A stretch of 64,000 nt of DNA, from NCBI GenBank assembly GCA_014804425.1, contig JAAUZV010000001.1, positions 44,732-108,731 on the forward strand, given 5' to 3'. The DNA is from Lachnospiraceae bacterium (GTDB lineage: Bacteria; Bacillota; Clostridia; Lachnospirales; Lachnospiraceae). A model generated the notes under the pieces. That model had not been told where the DNA came from. It did not search any database and saw only the letters and a list, made by a program, of their open reading frames with translations. Shown here piece by piece: positions 29,801 to 37,968 of the stretch. The position numbers and the translations under genes are program-made. How positions within the stretch are numbered: the stretch's first letter is position 1; every line of letters starts with the position of its first letter.

Positions 29801-31013
29801 CTACACCTGCATTCCCAAGGGATGCGACCAGCACGCTGTTATTCTCATCAAATTGCACATAAATGACTGCGGAAGCACTGTCCGTTCCCGCATTTTCATT
29901 TTCGTTACTTAACGTTGCCGTCTGCTCCGTCGAAGCTGCATTGTCCGGCCGGGGTGTATCAGCTTCCGGCACCACATCATTTGACTGCACCGTATTGTCC
30001 GACTGCGCTGCACGATCTTCTTCCTGTGCCGCATCGTTGTCAGTCGCTTCGTCATCTGTGTCCGCCGCATCACCCTCCGACTCATTGTTTGGCTGCTCCG
30101 GTGTCGGAACCACATCCCCTGCCTCCGGCTCTTCCGGAACGGTCGTTATATCGTCATCGCCGTCTGACTGCATTTCATCTTCATCTTCACCATCCGTCGG
30201 GGTCGGGGCCGCATCCTCCAACGATGCCTCCTCCGTCACCCTGATTCCGTACATGGCGCCCACGCTGCTGTCACCCGTGTATACAGGCATGTCGGAAATG
30301 TTCTGCGCCTCTATTGCATCTTTCGGGTCTCCCACAACGAACCGGAAATACTGATACTTATCGTCAATCGTATACCCATCCGGATATCCCTCTGGATATT
30401 TTATGTCACCGTTCTCATCCAACGCAAGCGCATACGATTCCTGAATCCCCTTCGCCGCTTCCCGCAAATCCGCAGGCGTCAGGTACTGCATGGCTTCATA
30501 GTCACCTTTCAGACAACGATAAAATGCTCTGCCGCCCTTTTCTTCAGATGCATCGATCGGCACATAATAACCGCTGAGTTCTGTCGCTGTACTTTCCTGC
30601 TGACGAAATCCATCTACACCCAGAATCTCTTCGTCACCGTCGAATTCAGAATACCGGGTCTCCAAAACCTCATAGCGCAGCGGATAGGAACTCCAATCAT
30701 CCGTATCGCCCATCGTGAGCAGGCCTCTGCCGCTAAGCTCCTCGAGCAGAACATCCATCGTTCCTTCCCGCTTTGCCCGTTCCACATCATAGGGCTCCAA
30801 GCCTCCAAAAAGATAGCCCATGGAAGACTCACTAAAATCATCCACAACCTCAACGATGGTCAGCTGCTGATTATTGGCAAGTATGCTTTTCAGACCGCTG
30901 AAGGTTTCCCTTGCTAACAGCCTCTCATCAATATGCAGCACAGTAGTCGCCGCAACCACCACTGCCAATGCAACCGATATTCCCTTCATCCAAATTTGAT
31001 TTTTCTTTTTCAT
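23847..31013 (-). CDS. Giant DUF5057-type surface protein with SHIRT-like repeats
   Basis: A 2388-residue predicted exported protein. An N-terminal signal anchor (about residues 9-28) is followed by a segment with IVEVVDDFSESSMGYLFGG, as in DUF5057 proteins. Next comes a Ser/Thr/Asp/Glu-rich stalk (about 270-560) ending in Glu-Asp-Gly runs, then three repeats of about 120 residues (about 558-925). Each starts like VTYRW or KYNW and ends FEGW or FMGW plus GVWSY, resembling SHIRT/InlB-type stalk domains. The rest is a large DUF5057-like ectodomain (EFCGKILDIYEEYDVIYIG near 1270), with Asp-rich loops near 1728 and 2149. No LPXTG or C-terminal membrane anchor is seen. The ATG at 31013 has GGGGAG upstream. 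It is last in the pilus operon; a role as pilus-associated adhesin is inference. Confidence 0.8.
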   Translation of the reverse strand: MKKKNQIWMKGISVALAVVVAATTVLHIDERLLARETFSGLKSILANNQQLTIVEVVDDFSESSMGYLFGGLEPYDVERAKREGTMDVLLEELSGRGLLTMGDTDDWSSYPLRYEVLETRYSEFDGDEEILGVDGFRQQESTATELSGYYVPIDASEEKGGRAFYRCLKGDYEAMQYLTPADLREAAKGIQESYALALDENGDIKYPEGYPDGYTIDDKYQYFRFVVGDPKDAIEAQNISDMPVYTGDSSVGAMYGIRVTEEASLEDAAPTPTDGEDEDEMQSDGDDDITTVPEEPEAGDVVPTPEQPNNESEGDAADTDDEATDNDAAQEEDRAAQSDNTVQSNDVVPEADTPRPDNAASTEQTATLSNENENAGTDSASAVIYVQFDENNSVLVASLGNAGVGDVLDGTPDTESEQSGAEKSASGGSDTGIVNGAIPTVTPSATPAPTPTQGNGGDTAGSDNNSSTSDTTGNSEDENTDDESGSNKENTGDDGSDQGSADGSENTDGDDQNAEDGDGEDGDAEDEDGEDGDIEDEDGEDGEDGEDIDDEEDENGEDEKEYTVTYRWEGLDHEIGTFTEPDLPGEETVKDEEEITFPDDPEPIEVTDEEGVKIGTYVFEGWKVVSVEVSEDASEDADDTDTSVEENNKIITVVGTWSYHECESGFYLVTYQWRLTGEEGSLPNSLTADNIVLKSPFQTFDMSEQPEEIGLPDEGNVQEGSSYTLPDDYEDAVFDIYDTDGNYIGIGTFEGWENSDGETLEGEIVPDGDMTVYGVLSIALFSTEHQIKYNWSIRIGEEDNYTFLDGSQYLKEELLDPNTKLPKGVVLKIGGYLTAVPEFPEVTTWEDEGRPYMPANPVSPIFVYDMNNELVGTYTFMGWERADGGEWLPPDAAGFTIEGNIELRGVWSYEPEATSKLVPGNGFSYVYVNDTIHNNDWFRYYVMGLEEKDFGKVNIKLVTYLADGSQKREYGYGPDCPTLAEAIQKADLVYLNTDGQWLDDYGEQVFSERRFSAETAKALLARACNEDRSARLAVILDNSVRSNQVDVNMQKVTAILCQEDVAEAYASLSEDGMSYDKAFSSVEWQRLNALAVSRNGGNFVHDNIYCVSHARGEFNNSTYPANNADVVLSSMSALANADFENRFTDRVTDEGFAEVYQAIQKENYERARNGGQASLDEYVMPATAVAYILNFREYDPIIYKDKIRVLELEPCRDYTYYYDELDNPTAEGEMAKKRQFAEDWAPDFLDKLEADSDAITIDGMTTSEFCGKILDIYEEYDVIYIGSNNGILHTDDVVAGFKWVPMDAYDGTISADAPFQPYSWDSSQRFTYHDGKWYRLVDSGQTKRIRVGSPVKDVEVWDGSATWKWSVAENRWYRNGQLSDEPYSNWIGNFTQYDDQWVEHTYCYDQRIPSWCEFVKIYDEVEATSNDKPNGPDAPWYDNGSAETSGWLWNNQVWGMDCKVSENETQRIETRGWYKKEYVAAATYTTYYDSDMNGMLYTHVGDKMRYAFGNYYGHLVNEADYGYRSSGNDILATQVQELIDYLNGGSLVILSSDFMTTDENGRQILNSSDVKYKAGSQSYCGIMDTSSYVYQFVRSCFERETDGSDVPKYSNLIVEDYGNGDLRDTEAFVEALNQQKVTLNLYAMPTQYGYEECAVSGTTGTVTNKWNGQKETYTRNYSHDITRIDEDTRFMLQKEADGRYYLNYEFIIGNLSAIAPLTTRYHVQLFLDSNSDGIYNTATEELDDITVINAQTGAVLEREGGRYQLQMNVPYRVRRELPDGYVGCIGWKLMVTQNGNDHIHDSVTGLTAVAVQPGYSDEVNPLTGKKIIHVLQITPNLYGNPMDLELQTDLTNGWSGNGNFDEEWYELLTNLPDFEIDFDSIYYWDFAHSFLKPGESGYEAQYDNGGVDGKLTGPDGRNDYLNFYQYDMVIVGFCDMVPSIPSQAAVEALLNFANMGKSMLFTHDTTYSGWESQSDPSDFTFAAGLGQSFSMSIRDLCGMDRYGVSVDWYRYDETTGRAMNNKEGSPIRTPGAQASAYNASSAAYQWYASHPGGNSRDVAYAPGTNQTMMAAQTQGLTWSMTDNEYFYMYDWASHGKITRPHKNRDTWDAADTNTVTQVNGGIITQYPYDIPLRIEVGDTHAQYYQLDLETDRDGDGRGDVVCWYAMSSLNDGDWNDIYDFSPNDVRNNYYIYNKGNITYTGVGHSVDHITLDEKKLFINTFVAAYSAGIRNPSVRIVENGSVNAPDLENVSIPFNGVDEETAGTYRVYYQVKDNNITQGTRNLSVKYYIGNPAGSGTVTYRTEVISADLFADGELKTYSADTGLEVSYDAVRSGHSYYVDVPLTRLLNNETFDFYVEVDLTMADDPSRVAAFDVDKLTIAKLKMFSLD

Positions 31014-31079
31014 CGCTATCTCCCCTTTCAAGGAAACCCTCCGACTGATTTTCTATACCAATATGTCTTGTATTCTTGA

Positions 31080-32855
31080 TTAATTGGTCACATTCACTAT
31101 GACCGTACTGTTTACTGTCGCATTATCGACCAGACTGACCGTTACCGCAAGCTCCTGCGCACTCATATTATTTCCCGTCACGATCACCAGCTCCGAACCG
31201 GTACAGTACATAAACGTTCCCGCCTGACCTGATAAAGAGGGCGTGCTGGATACGGAAAGCTCCATTCCCGTATTTTCCAATCCATCCAAAGTATACGGAA
31301 TTCTGGCAATCGTACCGGACGACACCGTATATGCCTCTGTCTGTTCAAACGATATGGAAACCTTCGGCAATGTGATCGTCTGTGTGAGCGCCTCGGACGC
31401 AATTCCGCCCACCGGAGTCGCTTTCACGGTAATCGTATAATCCTGTGTAAAATCAATATCCCGTGCCGTCGTAACAACACCGGTCGCCGGATCAATGCTC
31501 ACTTTACTTCCCAGTCCTCCGTCATTCACGATGGACCATACGACACTCCGTCCTTCTCCGCTGGCGTACAGTGCAAACTGTCCGCCGCGCTTTAGCTTGT
31601 AATCTCCTGTCGCCGATGTAATATGCGGTCCCCCCGTACCTGCCTCGCCAACCGTTACACTGCAGGACCCGGTCACAGGAGACGCATCACCCGCTGTCAC
31701 GCGCGCGGTCGCACGCACGGTAACGACCGTTCCCGGCTCTACGCCGGAGCTAATGGCGAGCACTCCATCACTGCTGATGGAGATTCCCGACACAGCAGGC
31801 TCCACTGACCACAATACCTCACGCGCCTCTGTATTTAAGTTTAATCCGATCACCTGCGCTGTAAAATAGCATCTTCCCCCCGCCGGCGGCGTCGTGTCTC
31901 CCGTCGTTACAAGGACACTCTCAATCATCGGGATCACAACGCTCGTCTGTCCGTAAATGTCGGTTCCCACAGCAGTTGCCGTCACGGTAACGATCGCTGC
32001 GCTCTCATCTGCAGCCACCGTCAAAACACCTGCATCACTGATGACCGTTCCCGGCGAAACCGCCCCGTTCACTTTCCAAGTGACACTCTGTGACGCAGCC
32101 GCGCTGCCCCCGCTCTTTACCAATGCGTGGAACTCTACCGACGAACCTCTGTTAACGGCAGGCGCTATCGGTGATATCTGAACCTCCGTGACCGTTTCTC
32201 CCCGCTCTACTTCTTCATCACGATAAATCTCATCTAAGTCGTTTGATTCAAGCACGTTATTGCGCAGGGAAATATTCTGGATCGTCTCATAGTTTACGTC
32301 GCCTTTATTCACTTGTATTTTGATCGTGACAATCCTCTGCTTCTCCGCAATATGAGAGGAATCGGGCGAAAAACCGATAACCCCTTCTCCCATGAGATAC
32401 CAGTTCCCAAAGCCGCTCTTTTCCGCTTCAGACAATTCCTCCACACTGCCGTCCGCTACGTTTTTCTCTAAGTAATAGACCTTGGAATCCGCTCTGTTCC
32501 ATGCAATATAATATGCAAGGGAATTATTGAACACCTTTATGTATGCATCCGCAGAAAAACCGCTCACATCGGTAACCGTTGTGTCGGGATCCGAACTTTC
32601 CTGGGCATACACAGAGTACTCCGCGTCCACGATTAGGTTATTGAGCTGGCTTTCCAACAGCTGCGCTTCCGTCTGTGCATCCACGCTTTCGCTCGTTTTG
32701 GTATACATCTTCGAGGCGTTCAGCACCACTTGAAGCGCTGTAAACAGCACAATAGACATGATCGCAACTGCAATGATGACCTCAACAAGGGTCAATCCCT
32801 GATTCGCGCAGACTATGAAATTATTGTTTCTTTTCCTATTTTTCTGCTCCAACAT
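31080..32855 (-). CDS. Minor pilin, PilW/GspJ-like, with Ig-like domains
   Basis: A 591-residue protein with a class III signal (G20 before LTLVEVIIAVAIMSIVLF; Glu25 is mature position 5), a pilin helix, a pilin-like region to about 215, then three Ig-like BIG2-type domains (about 225-315, 316-410 and 412-490) with the pattern VTWKVNG or VLWSVEP followed by GVLTV or GVLAI. A further beta domain ends the protein. Pilin subunits are usually under 250 residues, so the Ig array is a large added ectodomain. It lies between the GspH-like gene and the giant protein gene. GAGG precedes the ATG. Confidence 0.82.
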   Translation of the reverse strand: MLEQKNRKRNNNFIVCANQGLTLVEVIIAVAIMSIVLFTALQVVLNASKMYTKTSESVDAQTEAQLLESQLNNLIVDAEYSVYAQESSDPDTTVTDVSGFSADAYIKVFNNSLAYYIAWNRADSKVYYLEKNVADGSVEELSEAEKSGFGNWYLMGEGVIGFSPDSSHIAEKQRIVTIKIQVNKGDVNYETIQNISLRNNVLESNDLDEIYRDEEVERGETVTEVQISPIAPAVNRGSSVEFHALVKSGGSAAASQSVTWKVNGAVSPGTVISDAGVLTVAADESAAIVTVTATAVGTDIYGQTSVVIPMIESVLVTTGDTTPPAGGRCYFTAQVIGLNLNTEAREVLWSVEPAVSGISISSDGVLAISSGVEPGTVVTVRATARVTAGDASPVTGSCSVTVGEAGTGGPHITSATGDYKLKRGGQFALYASGEGRSVVWSIVNDGGLGSKVSIDPATGVVTTARDIDFTQDYTITVKATPVGGIASEALTQTITLPKVSISFEQTEAYTVSSGTIARIPYTLDGLENTGMELSVSSTPSLSGQAGTFMYCTGSELVIVTGNNMSAQELAVTVSLVDNATVNSTVIVNVTN

Positions 32856-32867
32856 CTGTTCCTCGAC

Positions 32868-33431
32868 TTAGTTTCTCGATAATGAGAATTTCCCTGTGAG
32901 TGGAATCAATTCCAATACATATTCCACACCGCCCTGTGTAAAAGTAATTTTTTTCCAATAAATACCTGTTTCCTTTACGCCGCCTTCGCCGCTCAAGACT
33001 TCATTAAATGTACCGTCCGCCCTGTTAAATGCAACGATGATCTCCGTTGTACCGCCAAGTGTCACCGTACTGTCGGACGCCTCCGTACCACGTCTTCCCT
33101 TTACAGCACTGACCGTCACTTTCGAATTACCTATTCGTTCCGTCGTCCGGGCCTCCTCCGGCGTGCCGCGCCCTGTCACGCTGTCTACATAAATAGAGCC
33201 GTTTGAGTCGGTATAAATACGGATATACACATCATAAAGCGCCGCTCCTTTGGACTTACTCATTGCGGCAACTCTCGTCTGAGAAAGCGCTGACTGCGTC
33301 TTTGTCGCGCATTCCTTTGCATATTTGCCGTTCATGAGCCCGAGCATACTATACGCGCCTGCTCCTATGACGGAAATGATAGCAATGACAATGATCAGTT
33401 CCACCAAGGAGAACCCTCTCTCATCTCTCAT
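32868..33431 (-). CDS. Minor pilin, GspH/FimT-like
   Basis: A 187-residue prepilin with class III signal G6 before FSLVELIIVIAIISVIGAGA (Glu11 is position 5) and a beta-rich C-terminal domain including FNRADGTFNEVLSGEGGVKE, like GspH/FimT. In type II secretion and type IV pili this class helps form the initiating tip complex. It lies between the K-like and J-like genes. The prepilin peptidase encoded in the same locus should process it. Confidence 0.82.
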   Translation of the reverse strand: MRDERGFSLVELIIVIAIISVIGAGAYSMLGLMNGKYAKECATKTQSALSQTRVAAMSKSKGAALYDVYIRIYTDSNGSIYVDSVTGRGTPEEARTTERIGNSKVTVSAVKGRRGTEASDSTVTLGGTTEIIVAFNRADGTFNEVLSGEGGVKETGIYWKKITFTQGGVEYVLELIPLTGKFSLSRN

Positions 33432-33447
33432 AGACCGCCATTCCTTC

Positions 33448-35775
33448 CTAATCTTTCTTCCAGTTACGATAAACGACTAATTCATCTGTCGCGACCACAT
33501 CGCTCTCCTCCGCTCCCGGAGACGGCGCCGGTACCGGCGCCTCAGCAATGGATTTGCCCTCCCAAAAGCACGCAAGCAGCTGTCCGCCGTCCGCCTGTAA
33601 TGCAAGGCTGACCGCATCCGGATCCGGTTCTACTATCGCACTGTTTGTCACAAAGATCTGACCGCCTGAAAGAATCATTCCTTTATAATTTACACTGACT
33701 TTTACATTCCCCGTCGCAATGACCGCCTTGACCGCGGAATCCGCCGGGATCGTGTAGGTGCTTCCACCCTCATTGTCAATCAGTAGCACTTTCTGACCGC
33801 CTGCTGCGATCACTTCCTTTTCGTCCGCACCACCCATATACTCACGCAGCTTATCCACATCCACGATGTTCGGGAACACGCTTCCTCTGTCGAGCTGATC
33901 CTGTGTCAGCGCCGCATAATTCGTGGTCAGATTCGTATTCAGCGCCTTATTCGTATTGGAATAACGCTCATATTCCGCTAAGAGTGCAAGAACATCCTCC
34001 GGCGTTGCCGACGAGCTTGCAGGCTGAAGAATGAATTTCCCCTCTTCGTCATCATAATAAACCGCATTTCCGGCAAGATTCAGTTTTTCAAAGGATGCAG
34101 GAACCCGATATTCAGCCAGATAATTATGCAGATAGCTGTTCATCCATGACTCATTTTGACTGTAGTAGTCACTAAAAAACGCATTTGCCTGTGCCGCTGA
34201 GTTAAATGTCAAATAATAATAGACCCAAGCATTATTTCCGGTACCCGCAGCCTGATAAAACACTCTCTGCCAACCCGCGCCGTAATCCTGCAGCGTCATC
34301 GACATCGCATCCAGTCCCGCCTTCGACAGATCGACCTCCAGTCCGCCCTCTGCCGCGAGATCCGCCTGATACTCCTGATATTGCGTCAAGCTGATCGGAT
34401 TTGCACCGACCACACATTCTCCGTTGATATATCCGACACACTCAGGCGGCACAAGATAGGCAAGCTGATTGCTCTTTATGGAAAGAGACTCTCCCATGCG
34501 CACATCCTGATTCACCGATGTATCATAGATGGTTCCGTCCTCTGCGACGATATCCATCGGATCATCTTTCACACCGTCGCCGTCCGCATCCGTTGTCCCG
34601 ATATAAGCCTGCCCCGCAAGCCCAAGCTCTGCCAAACCGGAGATATCCAGCTTAATCCCCGCGCCGTTGATCAGAATAGAACTGCTGTTCTTTGGTCCGC
34701 GCGTCGTTGTTGACACGCTCTGATAACCGTATCCGAAATACCCCCCTGACAGCATGATATTGCTGTTTTTCCCGTTGACGGTCAGATCGTCCTGCACATA
34801 GGTTTCACCCGACAGCTCCAATATTCCTGAGTCAATCATGATCCCGTCCGCCCACAGAGAAGCATTTCCGTTTGTTGCAAATCCCGCCTCGCTTCCCGAA
34901 GCACCCTGCACCTCTATGTTTCCACCGGTCACGACCAAATACGCCCCGCCGGCCTCCGCCGCTTCAAATTTTGCCTGACTGCTCCTTACAAAGATCCCGT
35001 CTGATCCGCCATACACGCTTCCACGCACCGTATAGTTGCCGCCTTCCGTCACATAATGACCGTCTATCATGGTATCCGTCGTGCCGAGGTACAGCTTTTT
35101 ATCAGCGATCAGCGAATAGGAAAGTACGCCCGGGAGATTATTCTGCTCCTCAAACGTCATATTCGGTATCCTTAAGACAATATCCGTTGTAATGACTGCC
35201 ACATACCCCTTGCTGTCGGTGTAAGTCAGCCGCAGTCCTTTAATCCCTAAGCCATCCGCATAATCAACCAGCGACTTTCCGCCTTCCGGTACCAGTTCCA
35301 GCTTTGCCGTAGAACCATCCGAAAACACGGCCTCACCCTCTGTCTCCGTGTAGCTCTTGGACAAATAAGCAAACAGCAATGCCGGATCTAAATTATCATC
35401 CCTGTCAGGATCAAATTTATCTTTCAGATGATTGATATAACGCACTTGAAAATTCGCGGTTCTCATCACTTCGCCCGCGCCGTCGCCCGAACCGTAATTC
35501 TGCATAACATATAAATACGCATCCGCATAGGCATTGGAAACCTCTAATTCCAATCCGGCTTTGATCTCCTCCATGACGGCCTCCGCGGTATAAAAATTGT
35601 CCGTGGAATGCAGTTCCGTCGTTTTGATCGTATAATTAACATAGGTGGTATAGAGAATGATGGTGGCCAGCACGCAGAGTAAAAACATCGACATAACCAC
35701 TACGATCAACGTAGAACCTCTGTTATCCTTATATAATTGTCTGTTTTTAAATCTGCTCCTGCCCTTTTCTGACAT
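33448..35775 (-). CDS. Minor pilin, PilX/GspK-like, lacking Glu5
   Basis: A 775-residue protein with a pilin-type N-terminus: basic leader, G20, then STLIVVVMSMFLLCVLATII. Position 5 after the Gly is Val, not Glu, as in GspK-type tip subunits. The large ectodomain is beta-rich with Gly/Ser/Thr-rich repeats and an Asp loop DADGDGVKDD near residue 397. The C-terminus is Pro-rich then charged. The ATG at 35775 has GGAGG 6 bases upstream; an in-frame start 17 codons earlier lacks one. It follows the PilV/GspI-like gene, suggesting a pilus tip complex. Confidence 0.78.
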   Translation of the reverse strand: MSEKGRSRFKNRQLYKDNRGSTLIVVVMSMFLLCVLATIILYTTYVNYTIKTTELHSTDNFYTAEAVMEEIKAGLELEVSNAYADAYLYVMQNYGSGDGAGEVMRTANFQVRYINHLKDKFDPDRDDNLDPALLFAYLSKSYTETEGEAVFSDGSTAKLELVPEGGKSLVDYADGLGIKGLRLTYTDSKGYVAVITTDIVLRIPNMTFEEQNNLPGVLSYSLIADKKLYLGTTDTMIDGHYVTEGGNYTVRGSVYGGSDGIFVRSSQAKFEAAEAGGAYLVVTGGNIEVQGASGSEAGFATNGNASLWADGIMIDSGILELSGETYVQDDLTVNGKNSNIMLSGGYFGYGYQSVSTTTRGPKNSSSILINGAGIKLDISGLAELGLAGQAYIGTTDADGDGVKDDPMDIVAEDGTIYDTSVNQDVRMGESLSIKSNQLAYLVPPECVGYINGECVVGANPISLTQYQEYQADLAAEGGLEVDLSKAGLDAMSMTLQDYGAGWQRVFYQAAGTGNNAWVYYYLTFNSAAQANAFFSDYYSQNESWMNSYLHNYLAEYRVPASFEKLNLAGNAVYYDDEEGKFILQPASSSATPEDVLALLAEYERYSNTNKALNTNLTTNYAALTQDQLDRGSVFPNIVDVDKLREYMGGADEKEVIAAGGQKVLLIDNEGGSTYTIPADSAVKAVIATGNVKVSVNYKGMILSGGQIFVTNSAIVEPDPDAVSLALQADGGQLLACFWEGKSIAEAPVPAPSPGAEESDVVATDELVVYRNWKKD

Positions 35776-35860
35776 GATGCACCTCCAAACCACAGGAAGC
35801 CGCACATTATGCGCTTTTACTATCATATAGTAATAAGAATGCCCGTAGTCGTACCTTTAT

Positions 35861-37105
35861 TTATTGATTCGATAATGCGGTTACACACGGCTTGGTACTG
35901 CCGTCAAAATCCTCTGCGTAAGCACCCGCCTCATATACTTCAACCGTCACGGAAAACATGCGAAACCGCTTTTCCGTATGTACCGCAGAACCACCGATAT
36001 ACAAAGCCTGCGCCAATGCGGTGTCCGTCGCTCTTCCCGTCTCGCTTTTTGTCGCTCCGTCCTCCGCGCCGCGATAACGGTAGAGATAAGACACAGGCGC
36101 ATCACTGATGGCCGAATCCAACGCTAAATTTGTTCCGTAATTGTTATAGATCTTTATATAGGACCCCTGATCATCCGTTGCCCACTGCCCCTCTTCCACC
36201 GTGATCTGCGGTGCATAGAGCGCCTCGCGCACCGCAAGGTCGGACCATGTCGGACAGCTCTGCTTGATCAGATACAGTTCAAACTCTACATTATCCGTGT
36301 TGATGATCTCAATCTGATCCTGCCCCGCGCCGTAGCCTGCCGCATAATTCGGTTCATAACACAGATAAACGCTCCTCAAAGCGTCCTCACCTTCAAAGCG
36401 TTGTGCGCCGCACGGCTCCAATACAGTCGGCATCGACTCTGTATTCCGCCAATATCCAACCTCCATACTCACAACAACACCCTGATCTTCACCTGTGCCA
36501 TCTTTCGTCACCGTAATCCGCAGCTTACGATTCACCTGATCATGAATGCTGTCATAATCCAATCCAAAATGGCTTCTCAGTGACCCCTCCGCCAACACAT
36601 AGAGGTAATCCTTTGCGCTGTTATAGCCGGACATGGCAACGAGTTCATAATCATTGACCTTGCGATCATCCGCCTCGTCCGCACGCTCATAAACCGAAGG
36701 GTCGATCGTCACCCTCACATCAAACTGGTATACATCCTCGCCTACCCCTTCCAACACATACACGGCTTTTCCGTCCTCTCCGACGCTGCCATGGCGCTGC
36801 GACACATTCTGGCAGATGAGGAATTCCCCGTCCGACACTTCTTCAAACTGCTTGATCACATCATCATAGGAAAACGCATTGATGCCTTCCATCGTATTCT
36901 CAGCAACCGCTGTTGCACTCGCCTGCTTTCTCGCTTTTGCGTTTGTCTGGGCAGCAGACACATATACGCGGCAGAGCGGCACTGCTATGATCGCCAAAAT
37001 GAACATCGCAATCAGCACTTCCAAAAGAGTGAAGCCTTTTTGGTCAGCGCCGAATGTCCTTTTCTGACCTTTATGAAGTTGTCTGACCCGTGTCCTTACA
37101 CCCAT
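35861..37105 (-). CDS. Minor pilin, PilV/GspI-like
   Basis: A 414-residue prepilin with class III signal G24 before FTLLEVLIAMFILAIIAVPL (Glu29 is position 5), then ATAVAENTMEGI, typical of PilV/GspI. The C-terminal domain is larger than usual for the family. It lies 51 bases after the PilO-like gene. The other three minor pilins follow it. Confidence 0.82.
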   Translation of the reverse strand: MGVRTRVRQLHKGQKRTFGADQKGFTLLEVLIAMFILAIIAVPLCRVYVSAAQTNAKARKQASATAVAENTMEGINAFSYDDVIKQFEEVSDGEFLICQNVSQRHGSVGEDGKAVYVLEGVGEDVYQFDVRVTIDPSVYERADEADDRKVNDYELVAMSGYNSAKDYLYVLAEGSLRSHFGLDYDSIHDQVNRKLRITVTKDGTGEDQGVVVSMEVGYWRNTESMPTVLEPCGAQRFEGEDALRSVYLCYEPNYAAGYGAGQDQIEIINTDNVEFELYLIKQSCPTWSDLAVREALYAPQITVEEGQWATDDQGSYIKIYNNYGTNLALDSAISDAPVSYLYRYRGAEDGATKSETGRATDTALAQALYIGGSAVHTEKRFRMFSVTVEVYEAGAYAEDFDGSTKPCVTALSNQ

Positions 37106-37156
37106 GCTTCTTTCCCGTCCTTATACCGGCTTTTCTGTTCCATGCCGAAGCTTAGT

Positions 37157-37951
37157 TTACTCCTCCGGAACCTCGTCCTCTGTATCTTCTCCCAACATAT
37201 CATCTTCCGGTGCCGTTACCGGCTCCTCATCCCTGATGACCGCTCCGAAAATACAATCCACACCGTATCCCGCAACACCGGTCTGCGGCAGCTCGTATTT
37301 TCTGCCCGTTCCGCTCATGGAATAGTAATTGATCGTCATGGTTCCCGACAGGCTTCCGGTCATATTGTTATAAGACAGACTGATCTCATCCATGCTGAGC
37401 AGATTGTCCTCTTCCCTGATCAGCATTACAAGTTTCTTGAACTGATCATAGGTACAGGTAAAATTATTGGTGGATGCCGATCTGCCAAGCATAAATCCGT
37501 TTACACTGAAGATCTGCTCCTCATTTACGGTCGAATTCGCTGCAATCGCACCGGTAATATCCTGTAAGTCCGCAAGCATGTTTTCCTTTTCCCCGAGCGG
37601 AATCTCGATGTTCTCCGTAACCGGCGTCCCGACATAGGAAAAATGACATCCAACCTGATTTTCCAGCTTCACCGCATACATGATCTCATCTTCTGTCAGA
37701 ACATAGGATGGAAACATTTCCACGATCACCTCGCATAAGCCTTTCATCATTTCCGTATCCGCAATGTAGGTGTTCTGCTTGAGCTGAAGCTGCTGGAGCG
37801 TATTGATCTCATTACGAAGCTTTCCGTTCTCCGCCTCCAGAATTTCCGTCTTCTCATTTAATTTCTGTACTCCGTAAAAGTATGTCAGCGCGATGATGAT
37901 GACACCGAGCACCATGATCAGCACGTTCACCTGTTGTTTCGTTACCTTCAT
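37157..37951 (-). CDS. PilO-like pilus assembly protein
   Basis: A 264-residue protein with a short cytoplasmic N-terminus, one membrane helix (about 8-27), a coiled coil (about 30-60) and a ferredoxin-like-sized soluble domain. Topology and position after PilM-PilN match PilO, which forms the inner alignment complex. Direct sequence similarity is weak. The acidic C-terminal tail (about the last 20 residues) is unusual. An AGGAG site precedes the ATG. Confidence 0.7.
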   Translation of the reverse strand: MKVTKQQVNVLIMVLGVIIIALTYFYGVQKLNEKTEILEAENGKLRNEINTLQQLQLKQNTYIADTEMMKGLCEVIVEMFPSYVLTEDEIMYAVKLENQVGCHFSYVGTPVTENIEIPLGEKENMLADLQDITGAIAANSTVNEEQIFSVNGFMLGRSASTNNFTCTYDQFKKLVMLIREEDNLLSMDEISLSYNNMTGSLSGTMTINYYSMSGTGRKYELPQTGVAGYGVDCIFGAVIRDEEPVTAPEDDMLGEDTEDEVPEE

Positions 37952-37968
37952 GCCGTTTTCTCCTTTTT

